Assembly: GCF_003364215.1 (NCBI RefSeq)
Contig: NZ_NXLU01000004.1
Location: forward strand, 47,357-111,356
DNA from: Helicobacter cholecystus
GTDB taxonomy: Bacteria > Campylobacterota > Campylobacteria > Campylobacterales > Helicobacteraceae
Direction: 5' to 3'
DNA: 64,000 nucleotides
The notes beneath the pieces are model-generated. The model was not told where the DNA came from, did not search any database, and saw nothing but the letters and a program-made list of their open reading frames with translations. Below are positions 56,500 through 64,000 of this stretch, piece after piece (position 1 is the first letter of the stretch; each line of letters begins with the position of its first letter). The position numbers were made by a program, and so were the translations under genes.

Positions 56500-56840
56500 A
56501 GTTTATACATTTGGTTATATACACTTCCACTATAAGAAATTTCATCAATCCCTACCTCATCACTCAAATTCTTAGACACCTCTCTAGAAATATTTTCTTT
56601 TGCACTCTCTAACTCTTCTTCAGCATAGCTATAATGCATATTGGCCTCAATGACTCCATCAATAGCACTAATTGACTTTAAAATCTCCATTTCTGCATTC
56701 ACATTTTCTGCTTCAATGACTGCAATCATTACTTGCTTTTGCTCATCACTGAGTGCAATTTCACATCCCTTAATTTTTTCTACTTCTTGCATAACTTTTT
56801 GAGGATTATTTGTGTAAATAATAATGCTTGAAATATTCAT
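56496..56840 (-). CDS. napD: NapD-like chaperone of periplasmic nitrate reductase
   Basis: Protein of 114 residues. MNISSIIIYTNNPQKVMQEVEKIKGCEIALSDE and the SAIDGVIEANMHYSYAEEEL segment match NapD, which binds the Tat signal of NapA during cofactor loading. The tail after residue 80 is longer than the core fold and acidic. No other nap genes are in the window. Last gene of nadE-aminotransferase-lpxK-bcp-napD, 9 bases after bcp. Confidence 0.8.
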   Translation of the reverse strand: MNISSIIIYTNNPQKVMQEVEKIKGCEIALSDEQKQVMIAVIEAENVNAEMEILKSISAIDGVIEANMHYSYAEEELESAKENISREVSKNLSDEVGIDEISYSGSVYNQMYKL

Positions 56841-56849
56841 TGCTTCTCC

Positions 56850-57311
56850 TTATAGTTCTTGAAGTCTCTGTAAAACTTTTTTTGCATGATCCTTTGCCTT
56901 TACATTATAAAAACACTCAAGAATTATTCCACTTTTATCAATAATAAAAGTGGAACGAATGATTCCTTGCACTTCTTTCCCGTACAGTTTCTTTGTTCCA
57001 AAAGCCCCATAACTTGCACTCACACTTCTATTAGAATCACTAAGAAGCATGATTTTTAAGCCCTTATTTTGGATAAACTTCTTATGGCTTTGAACGCTAT
57101 CAGGACTTATTCCTATGATATTTGCCCCAAAATTTTCAAATTCTTCAAGCAAAGAAGTAAAGTCTTGAGCCTCAAGCGAACATCCACTTGTATTATCTTT
57201 TGGATAAAAATATAATACAAGCTTTTTTCCAAGCAAGTCTTTTAAATTAACATCAATTCCATCTTGATTTTGTAATATAAATTCTGGTGCCTTATCTCCA
57301 GCTTTTAACAT
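56850..57311 (-). CDS. bcp: Bcp-type peroxiredoxin
   Basis: Thioredoxin-dependent peroxidase of the Bcp/PrxQ group, 153 residues. The peroxidatic cysteine is in FYPKDNTSGCSLEAQDF near residue 45. The resolving cysteine five residues later seen in E. coli Bcp is absent, suggesting a 1-Cys or atypical mechanism. GAFGTKKLYGKEVQGIIRSTFIIDKSG is typical. Overlaps lpxK by 7 bases. Confidence 0.93.
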   Translation of the reverse strand: MLKAGDKAPEFILQNQDGIDVNLKDLLGKKLVLYFYPKDNTSGCSLEAQDFTSLLEEFENFGANIIGISPDSVQSHKKFIQNKGLKIMLLSDSNRSVSASYGAFGTKKLYGKEVQGIIRSTFIIDKSGIILECFYNVKAKDHAKKVLQRLQEL

Positions 57312-58216
57312 TGTTCCTCCTGAATATAATTTTTAATACGCTCTATAATTTCTTCTCTCACCTCAAGTTTAAGAGAAAGAATACTTAAGGGCAGATTCGT
57401 ATTCTCAAGCTTCACCCAATCTTTTGTTGTCACCAACAGACTTGTTGCCCCATACTCTCGCATTGTATCTTTTATTTCTTCAATCTTAAAATTCGAATGA
57501 TCAGGATAATAAATTTTTCCTACAACTTGAGGCAAAAATTCATCTAATCGCATAGGATTGGCAATGGCTGTAAGCAAAAGCATTTTAGGTGTTGCATCAA
57601 GCACCTCTACAATTCTTGCATATTCCACCCCCTCTTTTATAATTAAATCTGCCTCATCATAACTCTTACTCCATTCACGATACATTCCACTTGGCAGACA
57701 AAAAGAATAATAAGGCTCAAGTTTAGGACGCAAGAGAATATTAAGTTTTTTAAATTTAAATCTAAATCCATCATCAAGTAAAACTGCATCACAGCCCATT
57801 TCTTTGGCTTTATAAATTGCTTCTTTTCTCTTTTTACATACAATTACACTTGCATTTTTTAAGCTTCTAGCAATCAAATAAGCCTCATCTCCAGCTTCTT
57901 CTTGAGAGCAAAGAATTTTTCCAAATTCAGAAACAACAACAAGTCCCTTGCTTTTGCGCTTATATCCTCGTGAAACCACACCAATTTTTAGATTACTCAG
58001 CTCTTTGCCTATATGAATAATAAAGGGGGTTTTACCGCTTCCTCCTACAATGAGATTCCCAACAGAAATAATAGGAATCCCAAAATTATGCATAGGGGAG
58101 ATTTTTCTTTTTAGGAATGAAACAATACAATAAAAAGTAGAAAGGGGAAGCAGAAGGAAAATAATAATTTTCTGCCACCAAAAAGGTTTATAAAAATAGT
58201 GATCAATAATTCTCAA
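57305..58216 (-). CDS. lpxK: Tetraacyldisaccharide 4'-kinase LpxK
   Basis: Inner-membrane kinase that phosphorylates the 4' position of the lipid A precursor. The 303 residues have an N-terminal membrane anchor (IIFLLLPLSTFYCIVSFL), the P-loop VGNLIVGGSGKTPF, VVSRGYKRKSKG, DEAYLIARSL and the VLLDDGFRFKFKKLNILL segment. Some E. coli residues in the DDGxQH motif differ (DDGFRFK). Confidence 0.93.
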   Translation of the reverse strand: MRIIDHYFYKPFWWQKIIIFLLLPLSTFYCIVSFLKRKISPMHNFGIPIISVGNLIVGGSGKTPFIIHIGKELSNLKIGVVSRGYKRKSKGLVVVSEFGKILCSQEEAGDEAYLIARSLKNASVIVCKKRKEAIYKAKEMGCDAVLLDDGFRFKFKKLNILLRPKLEPYYSFCLPSGMYREWSKSYDEADLIIKEGVEYARIVEVLDATPKMLLLTAIANPMRLDEFLPQVVGKIYYPDHSNFKIEEIKDTMREYGATSLLVTTKDWVKLENTNLPLSILSLKLEVREEIIERIKNYIQEEQC

Positions 58217-58219
58217 GGC

Positions 58220-59389
58220 TTATGCTAACTCTTGAGCTAAAATTTCTTTGAGGGTAACAATCACATATTGTACATCTTCATCGCTCATTCCTGCATATAG
58301 TGGAAGTGAAAGAACCTCTTGGTATGCCTGGAAAGCATTGGGGAATTGCATCACTTTGAGTTGGAATTTATTTTTATAGTAGCTTAAAAGATTAATGGGG
58401 ATGAAATGCAGTGAAGTTTCCACACCTGCTTCATACAACAAAGAGGAGATTTTATCTCTACTCTTCTTAAGTCTAATAATAAAAAGAGTATGAATATCAT
58501 CTTTATTCTTTTCTGGAAGGCTTAATCCATTAATTCCTTTTAATCCCTCTCTATACATTTCTGCAATCTTAGCTCTTCGCTCTTTATGAGCTTCAAGCTT
58601 ATCTGTAAGTAAAAGTGCCAATTTTGCAGAAAGCATAGACATTGTATGATCTAAGCTCATATCTACAATATCATAGAATAATCCATAATTATTGTTACCC
58701 CTTACCTGAGAGTGATATCTTAAAGAAATACACTTTTTGGCTTTTTCTTCATTGTTTGTCAAAAGCATTCCAGCATTAAAAAGTTTTGTTTTGCCACCAA
58801 GGAAATGAGAGACAATTGTAAAGTCAGAGCGAGAATTACTTCCCACATAATCTCCATTCTTATATTTTACCCCTACAGCAAAACTTGCCTCTTCAATCAA
58901 GCCAACTTTATACTTTTCTTTTAACTCATAAAAAGGTTCCATCTCTGTTGGTGTTCCACCAATATGAGAAACAATGATTGCCTTAATTCTTTCTTGATCT
59001 TTTTTTAAAAGCAACTCTTCGCACTTATCAGGAAGCATTGTTAATGTTACGGGGTCAACATCTACAAATACAGGTTCTGCATCAAAATATCGAATACACT
59101 CTGGCACAAATGGATGACAATATACAGAACAAATTACACGATGATTTCTTTTAATTTCTAAAGCTTGTAACGCAAGCAAGGTTGCAGAAATCTGTGAATT
59201 TACAGCAATTGCATACTGTGCTTTTGTAATTTCTATGGCTTGTTTTTCTAACATTTCAACATAATTTGGAATTCGATCAAAAGCAATTTTTCTGTCTTTG
59301 CCAAAGCTTGAATGCCCTGCTATCACATCTGCAATCCCCCCAAGATCGCTTTCCTGAAAACCATAGAGGAAAAAAGGTACCTTTTTCAT
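58220..59389 (-). CDS. DegT/DnrJ/EryC1-family sugar aminotransferase
   Basis: PLP-dependent aminotransferase of 389 residues of the type that aminates nucleotide-linked keto sugars. VSHIGGTPTEMEPFYELKEKY, LIEEASFAVGVKYK and DFTIVSHFLGGKTKLFNAGML (cofactor lysine) follow the family plan. Two positions are unusual: the cofactor-contacting aspartate of the common EDAAHA motif is read here as glutamate in IEEASFA, and HFLGGKTKLFNAGM departs from the usual SFHxxKxxxxGEGG. Start ATG 59389 has AGGAG 6 bases upstream. Position between nadE and lpxK hints at an envelope sugar role. Confidence 0.75.
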   Translation of the reverse strand: MKKVPFFLYGFQESDLGGIADVIAGHSSFGKDRKIAFDRIPNYVEMLEKQAIEITKAQYAIAVNSQISATLLALQALEIKRNHRVICSVYCHPFVPECIRYFDAEPVFVDVDPVTLTMLPDKCEELLLKKDQERIKAIIVSHIGGTPTEMEPFYELKEKYKVGLIEEASFAVGVKYKNGDYVGSNSRSDFTIVSHFLGGKTKLFNAGMLLTNNEEKAKKCISLRYHSQVRGNNNYGLFYDIVDMSLDHTMSMLSAKLALLLTDKLEAHKERRAKIAEMYREGLKGINGLSLPEKNKDDIHTLFIIRLKKSRDKISSLLYEAGVETSLHFIPINLLSYYKNKFQLKVMQFPNAFQAYQEVLSLPLYAGMSDEDVQYVIVTLKEILAQELA

Positions 59390-59405
59390 GTTATTCTCCT
59401 TTCGT

Positions 59406-60167
59406 TTATGGATTAAAGACCTTGGATACACCAAGCTTAAACCGATTTTTTTGAATTCTTTCTAAAATGCTTTGAATAAACTCTTGAGAATATTCGTCAT
59501 CAATAATAGCAGAATCTAAGACTAAATTATAAATATCTTTATTATTTTTTAAAATTTTCTTCAAAAATCCATCAATTTTTTCATAAGAATATCCAAGTTC
59601 TTCTTCATCACTTTGGCCTTTATATAAATCTGCGCTTGGTTTTTTCTGAATAATTTCATTTGGAATACCCAAATGTTTCGCAAAAACATATAAATCACTC
59701 TTGTAAATCTCTCCGATAGGGTTAATTGCACAAGCTAAATCCCCATAAATTGTTCCATAGCCTAAAATCCTCTCACTCTTATTACTTGTCCCTATTACAA
59801 GGGCATTATCTCTTGATGCAATATCATAAAGAATCATCATTCTGGTGCGTGCACATAAATTTCCAAAACGCAAAGAATTCATATCTTTATATGATAAAAA
59901 AATATTTTCAAATTTTTCTAAGTTAATAACTTCATAACTCAATAAAAGTTTTCTAATAATTTTCAAAGCATCTTGATAATGTTGTTTTGAGCTTTGAGAA
60001 GTTGGCATCAAAATTGCTTTTGCATTCGCCCCAAATGCCTCATGACACAAATAAGCGACAACTGCGCTATCTAGGCCACCACTTAAACCAAAAACAACCC
60101 TCTCAAAACCCCTTTGACTTACTTCAGTGCGCAAAAAATCAATCATTTTATTCTTAAGTTTTTCCAT
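59406..60167 (-). CDS. nadE: NAD+ synthetase NadE (ammonia-dependent type)
   Basis: Amidates nicotinic acid adenine dinucleotide. The 253 residues have the PP-loop VFGLSGGLDSAVVAYLC, GNLCARTRMMILYDIAS, VIGTSNKSERILGYGTIYGDLACAINPIGEIYKSDLY and PSADLYKGQSDEEELGYSYEKID; no glutaminase domain. The ATG at 60167 follows AAGGAGAGG with good spacing; an ATG at 60185 precedes that site and is rejected. Confidence 0.95.
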   Translation of the reverse strand: MEKLKNKMIDFLRTEVSQRGFERVVFGLSGGLDSAVVAYLCHEAFGANAKAILMPTSQSSKQHYQDALKIIRKLLLSYEVINLEKFENIFLSYKDMNSLRFGNLCARTRMMILYDIASRDNALVIGTSNKSERILGYGTIYGDLACAINPIGEIYKSDLYVFAKHLGIPNEIIQKKPSADLYKGQSDEEELGYSYEKIDGFLKKILKNNKDIYNLVLDSAIIDDEYSQEFIQSILERIQKNRFKLGVSKVFNP

Positions 60168-60415
60168 TTTCACCTCTCCTTCCATTCTTAAATCTATCTA
60201 CTTTCAATATAAATTAAGTTAATAAAGTATTATCTGCAATACTAAGTCAATGCCAACGAAACAACCTCTTTATCAACAATATCAAAGTTTTTCTCAAAAA
60301 TATCTCCTTTTCAAGAATTTTAAAACAAAACATAATAAAGTTTTTGATAAGATTCTAGGTTTTGTTTTGTATCTTGTGACAAGCAAAAATTGAGCAAACA
60401 CAATAAGGAGTAACG
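60168..60415. other. nadE-petA divergent intergenic region
   Basis: About 248 AT-rich bases. A clear AAGGAG ribosome site for petA is at the right end, and a GATAAGAT -10-like box lies near 60350. The plus strand has an open frame of 47 codons (60250-60393, many K and Q codons) with no ribosome site. Confidence 0.4.
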
Positions 60416-60937
60416 ATGTCAAATAATCAAAGACGTGACTTTATCGGAATGGCTCTTGGTGGTGGCGCTGCTATTGGTGCTGTTGCCTCGCTTATTGCGA
60501 TGAAAAAAACTTGGGATCCACTTCCAAGTGTTGTTTCAGCAGGTTTTACGACTGTTGATATCTCTTCTCTTAAAGATGGTGAATTGATGACCGTTGAGTG
60601 GAGAAAAAAGCCTGTGTATATTATAAAAATGGCAAAAGATGATACTGATGCACAAAAATATCTTGGGAAAAGAAATTTCAAAATTGGGGATACGATTTAT
60701 ACAATCGGTGTTCAAGTTTGTACCCATCTTGGATGCATTCCTGGATACGATGCTGAAAAAAGAGAATTTGTGTGTGCTTGTCATGGAGGAAAATTCAACT
60801 CTTCTGGTATTAATCAGCCTGGTACACCCCCGCCAATTCCTATGAAAATTCCCCCTTTTAAGATTATCGATGGTGGCAAAAAACTCCTGCTTGGTGAAGC
60901 TGGTGAAGAATACAATCAATTGAGTGATAAGGAGTAA
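60416..60937 (+). CDS. petA: Cytochrome bc1 complex Rieske iron-sulfur subunit
   Basis: 2Fe-2S subunit of quinol:cytochrome c oxidoreductase, 173 residues. A twin-arginine start (NNQRRDFIGMALGGGAAIGAVASLIA) acts as Tat signal and membrane anchor. Cluster motifs CTHLGC (102-107) and CACHGGKF carry the two Cys and two His ligands and the disulfide cysteines. First gene of petABC, 3 bases before petB. Confidence 0.97.
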   Translation: MSNNQRRDFIGMALGGGAAIGAVASLIAMKKTWDPLPSVVSAGFTTVDISSLKDGELMTVEWRKKPVYIIKMAKDDTDAQKYLGKRNFKIGDTIYTIGVQVCTHLGCIPGYDAEKREFVCACHGGKFNSSGINQPGTPPPIPMKIPPFKIIDGGKKLLLGEAGEEYNQLSDKE

Positions 60938-60940
60938 AAA

Positions 60941-62173
60941 ATGGCCGAAATTAGAAAAGCAAATGGTTTTATCGATTGGTTGGATCAAAGAATTGCAATT
61001 AAAACATTAACAAAGGTTTTAATGACTGAATATTGGATTCCAAAAAATATTAATTTTCTTTGGGCAATGGGTGTTGTTTGCCTAGTACTCTTTGGTATGC
61101 TTTTTGTCTCTGGACTTTTTCTTTTAATGTATTACAAGCCTGATGCCAATCTCGCTTTTGATAGTGTAAATTACACAATTATGACTGAGGTGGCATATGG
61201 TTGGCTTTGGAGAAATATCCATGCAGTCAGTGCAAGTATGGTTTTTGTTGTGATCTATATTCATATGTTTGTAGGAATTTATTATGGGTCTTATAAACGT
61301 GGAAGAGAAGTGATTTGGATTAGCGGTATGCTTCTTTTTGTTCTTTTCTCTGCTGAAGCATTTAGTGGTTATATGCTTCCTTGGGGACAAATGAGTTATT
61401 GGGCAGCTGTTGTTATTACAAATCTCTTTGGTGGAATTCCTTTTATTGGTCCTGATATTGTTGAGTGGGTAAGGGGAGATTATAGTGTTGCTGATGCGAC
61501 ATTAACAAGATTTTTTATGCTTCATGTATGTCTTATCCCAATCTTAATTATTGCTGTAATTGCAATCCACTTTTACACTCTTAGAGTTCCCCATGTCAAT
61601 AATCAGGAAGGCGAACATCTTGATTTTGAAGCAGAAGCAAAGAAGTATCTTGAAGGTAAGAGAAAAGAATCTAAAGTTATTCCTTTCTGGCCTGTTTTTC
61701 TCTCAAAAGATATCTTTGTTATCTTTGTTTTCTTGACACTTTTCTTCTTTTTAGCTTGTTTTAATTTTGACTTTGCACTTGATCCAATCAACTTTGATCC
61801 AGCAAACAACCTTAAAACTCCTCTTCATATTTATCCAGAATGGTATTTCTTGTGGAGTTATGAAGTTCTCAGAGGCTTCTTCTTTAGCAGTGAATTTGGT
61901 CTTGCAATGTTTGGATTGGCAAATGTAATTTTCTTTGCACTTCCTTTCCTTGATAGAAGCCCTGTTGTTGCTCCTGCACACAAAAGACCAGTATTTCTTG
62001 TATGGTTTATTATCTTGCTTATTGACATGATTGTTCTTACAATCTTTGGAAAACTTCCACCCGATATGGGAATTAACAAATGGATTGGTCTTGGTGCATC
62101 TACAATCTTTATTGCACTATTTGTCATCCTTCCATTTATTACGAAAAATGAAAGAGTAGGAGGAAGTCACTAA
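60941..62173 (+). CDS. petB: Cytochrome b of the bc1 complex
   Basis: Di-heme membrane subunit of 410 residues, full-length type with about eight or nine spans. WLWRNIHAVSASMVFVVIYIHM, GYMLPWGQMSYWAAVVITN, the two histidine pairs and HIYPEWYFLWSYEVLRGF (with PEWY at the quinol site) are conserved. Its stop overlaps petC by one base. Confidence 0.97.
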   Translation: MAEIRKANGFIDWLDQRIAIKTLTKVLMTEYWIPKNINFLWAMGVVCLVLFGMLFVSGLFLLMYYKPDANLAFDSVNYTIMTEVAYGWLWRNIHAVSASMVFVVIYIHMFVGIYYGSYKRGREVIWISGMLLFVLFSAEAFSGYMLPWGQMSYWAAVVITNLFGGIPFIGPDIVEWVRGDYSVADATLTRFFMLHVCLIPILIIAVIAIHFYTLRVPHVNNQEGEHLDFEAEAKKYLEGKRKESKVIPFWPVFLSKDIFVIFVFLTLFFFLACFNFDFALDPINFDPANNLKTPLHIYPEWYFLWSYEVLRGFFFSSEFGLAMFGLANVIFFALPFLDRSPVVAPAHKRPVFLVWFIILLIDMIVLTIFGKLPPDMGINKWIGLGASTIFIALFVILPFITKNERVGGSH

Positions 62174-63042
62174 TGAGAGAATTCAAAATCTTAATCATTC
62201 TTATCGCTATTATTGGCGTAATTTATTGGGGAGTTGAGCCATTGGCTCACTCAGTGTTTCATCCTGCAAAAGCTCCAGCAGATTACACTTTTGCTGATAT
62301 AAAAGATATACAAGTCACACTTCAAGGTAATGCAAAATCTGGCAAGACTCTAGTTGAAGAGAATTGTGCAGGGTGCCATAATATGAAAACGCCAGAAAAT
62401 GAACTTAAGGCTAGAAATGCTGATGGCGTAATGGGACCAGATCTTGATACAATGGGATATCTCTATGCACCACAATTCCTGACAGCATTCCTTAAAGATC
62501 CACTCAAAGCAACTTTACTTGCCCAAAAATTAAAAGGCAAAGAAGATGTTTATCAAATGAGTTCAATTGCTGGAGCATTTGATGATCAACAAATTGCAGA
62601 CATGGTTGCCTATCTTCAATCAATTGCACCCAAGCAAATGAGTGATCGTGAAGTATTTATTGATGCCTGTTCAAGATGTCATGATATTAAATATGATGGA
62701 ATTAATGGCTTAAAGGGTATAAAAGTTGCAGCGCCTTCAAAGAGTCTTCTTGAATATCTTGGTGCTCCTGCTCCTGATCTCTCTACAATGTATAGAAGTC
62801 GTGGTGAACACTATCTCACACTCTTTATTAATGATCCTCAAAAAATGCTTCCTGGCGCTTCAATGCCTAGAGTAGGGCTAAACCAAAAAGCAGAATCTCA
62901 AGTATTGGCATATATGGAAAATATTGCTGATGCTAAAAAAGAAGAAAGAGAATCTCTTGGAATTAAGCTTATCATCTTCTGTGCAATTATGGCAATTCTG
63001 GCATATTTGTGGAAGTGTAAAATTTGGAGAGAGGTACACTAA
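62173..63042 (+). CDS. petC: Di-heme cytochrome c subunit of the bc1 complex
   Basis: Periplasmic-facing cytochrome of 289 residues with N-terminal (ILIILIAIIGVIYWGV) and C-terminal (LIIFCAIMAILAYLW) membrane helices and two haem c motifs, CAGCH (65-69) and CSRCH (166-170). It replaces mono-haem cytochrome c1 and joins two class I cytochrome c domains, the form known in epsilonproteobacteria. MLPGASMPR supplies a probable axial methionine of the second domain. Confidence 0.95.
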   Translation: MREFKILIILIAIIGVIYWGVEPLAHSVFHPAKAPADYTFADIKDIQVTLQGNAKSGKTLVEENCAGCHNMKTPENELKARNADGVMGPDLDTMGYLYAPQFLTAFLKDPLKATLLAQKLKGKEDVYQMSSIAGAFDDQQIADMVAYLQSIAPKQMSDREVFIDACSRCHDIKYDGINGLKGIKVAAPSKSLLEYLGAPAPDLSTMYRSRGEHYLTLFINDPQKMLPGASMPRVGLNQKAESQVLAYMENIADAKKEERESLGIKLIIFCAIMAILAYLWKCKIWREVH

Positions 63043-63075
63043 ACCTCTTCCTCCACCCCCTTTTTTTATCCCCTA

Positions 63076-63624
63076 TTATTTATTTAACTCAAGATTAATA
63101 TTAATTAGAATTTTATTGCTCACAACGGCATCTGGAACTTTTTCACCGATTCCAAAATCCTTACGATTAATATTTCCCTCAATTTGAATTCCTACAACAT
63201 CTTTTTGTGTTTTTGGATGTTTGACCATATCACTAATTTCAACATCAAAGACAACTGGCTTACTTACTCCTTTAAGTGTTAAAACTCCATAGAGTTTATT
63301 GTCAACCTGTTTTTCCATCTTAAAATAACCTTTTGGAAAAGATGCTGAATTGAAAAATCCATCACCCTTTACATCTGTATCTCTTCCTGAATTTTTTGTA
63401 TTAATAGAATCTATTGCAATTTCACCTTCAAATACATTAAGTTTTTTGTTTTGAAGATCAACATCAATCTTTCCATCAAATTTCTCAAATGCTCCATTTA
63501 CATTGCTAACTAATAAGTGCTTGGTTTTAAACTCTACACTAGAATGCACCTTATCAATTTCAAATTCTACGGCATTTAATCCAATCAACCCCACTAGAGA
63601 GAATGCTAAGAATGTCTTTTTCAT
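63076..63624 (-). CDS. YceI-family periplasmic lipocalin-like protein
   Basis: Protein of 182 residues with a cleavable signal peptide (MKKTFLAFSLVGLIGLNAVEF) and the YceI pattern: FEIDKVHSSVEFKTKHL, NGAFEKFDGKIDVDL, TDVKGDGFFNSASFPKGYFKM, GVLTLKGVSKPVVFDVEI and DFGIGEKVPDAVVSNKILINI. The fold is an extended lipocalin that binds isoprenoid-type lipids. Function is unclear; it converges on petABC with 33 bases between. Confidence 0.92.
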   Translation of the reverse strand: MKKTFLAFSLVGLIGLNAVEFEIDKVHSSVEFKTKHLLVSNVNGAFEKFDGKIDVDLQNKKLNVFEGEIAIDSINTKNSGRDTDVKGDGFFNSASFPKGYFKMEKQVDNKLYGVLTLKGVSKPVVFDVEISDMVKHPKTQKDVVGIQIEGNINRKDFGIGEKVPDAVVSNKILININLELNK

Positions 63625-64000
63625 ATTCTTTCCTTATTAAATTTTTTTTAGGCATATGCCATAAAAAACTCTATAAGACCAAAAACAATAATAATTAAAT
63701 ATTCCATAATCTTTCTATTAGAATCAGCTTCTCTTGTAATCTTTTTTTAATTTTTCTTTATATATTTTGTAAAAAACTTTTCTCTTTTTATATCCTTGGA
63801 AAATAAAAATTTTTTATAAAATTACAAGAAAGAGAGTGCGCTGTATAATTGAGTGAGATTTCCTTTATGCTTTCTTGCCTCAAAATTAATACATTTAACG
63901 TAAAAATCCCTTAATGGAGAGCTTTGCATTAAAGAGGCCCTCCACTTCTATGAAGATACACTATGATTTTACTCTCAACCCTCTGCTCTCCTAAAAGTAT
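63625..64000. other. AT-rich terminal intergenic stretch, no convincing gene
   Basis: 376 bases, strongly AT-rich in the left two thirds. It contains the yceI ribosome site, a 19-codon hydrophobic minus-strand frame (63648-63707), and near the right edge the inverted repeat TTAATG/CATTAA (63913-63934). No tRNA, IS end or longer coding frame seen. The last 100 bases may belong to a feature that continues outside. Confidence 0.4.

Noticed and set aside
63915..63995. Small plus-strand frame at the right edge (about 26 codons)
   Set aside because: No ribosome site and no recognisable product; too short and too close to the window end to support.

Overview
The window is a stretch of core genome from a low-GC epsilonproteobacterium, most probably a Helicobacter of the enterohepatic type. 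The strongest marker is a single 2883-codon gene fusing RNA polymerase beta and beta-prime (17607-26258), a known hallmark of Helicobacter and its close relative Wolinella. Supporting signs are a di-heme PetC, FliW beside BamD/Lon, and the block mltG / AsmA-like / nth / fliN / fliO-like / tonB, an order I recall from H. pylori. PurF, NapD and selenium genes (selD, yedF), which I do not associate with H. pylori, argue for another Helicobacter species. No species name can be supported from this sequence alone.

Layout. 1-2804: 3' part of pdxA, facing the rpsP-khpA-rimM-trmD-rplS operon. 2930-9504: a class V aminotransferase, lon and bamD (minus strand), then fliW-proC-miaA (plus strand). 9501-14403: on the minus strand, a cation-coupled amino acid symporter, prmC, an M48 membrane protease, and a pair consisting of a queuosine-precursor transporter and a small radical SAM protein. 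14485-31310: a 17-kb minus-strand information-processing block. In transcription order it runs tRNA-Thr, Tyr, Gly, Thr, then tuf, rpmG, tRNA-Trp, secE, nusG, rplK, rplA, rplJ, rplL, rpoBC, rpsL, rpsG, fusA. A consensus-like promoter lies just before the first tRNA. Hairpins punctuate the block at rplL/rpoBC, rpoBC/rpsL and rpsG/fusA.

31366-36508: trxB-dapB-purF-radical SAM-mnmC-methyltransferase (coupled genes), preceded by trxA. 36597-41075: rpsB-tsf-ABC ATPase-hemL-AtpZ-like-membrane protein. 41343-43596 (plus strand): a type II NADH dehydrogenase and mnmA. 43545-49864: a six-gene overlapping minus-strand operon (biotin carboxylase, nnr, cmoA, dapE, yedF, selD). SelD is itself a selenoprotein with an in-frame UGA. 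49930-56499: mltG diverging from a long plus-strand string (AsmA-like, feoA-like, nth, cheX-like, fliN, fliO-like, tonB). 56496-60167: nadE-aminotransferase-lpxK-bcp-napD. 60416-63042: the petABC cytochrome bc1 operon, then a minus-strand YceI protein. The last 376 bases hold no convincing gene.

Functionally the region is dominated by translation (ribosomal proteins, factors, tRNAs, and tRNA modification by TrmD, MiaA, MnmA, the MnmC-type methyltransferase, CmoA and probably queuosine salvage), transcription, redox and respiration (Trx, NDH-2, bc1), the envelope (LpxK, MltG, BamD, TonB) and flagellar or chemotaxis parts. I see no mobile element, CRISPR array, prophage or rRNA. The least-explored items are the transporter/radical SAM pair, the selenoprotein SelD, the AtpZ/AtpI-like pair away from an ATP synthase operon, and an isolated napD.
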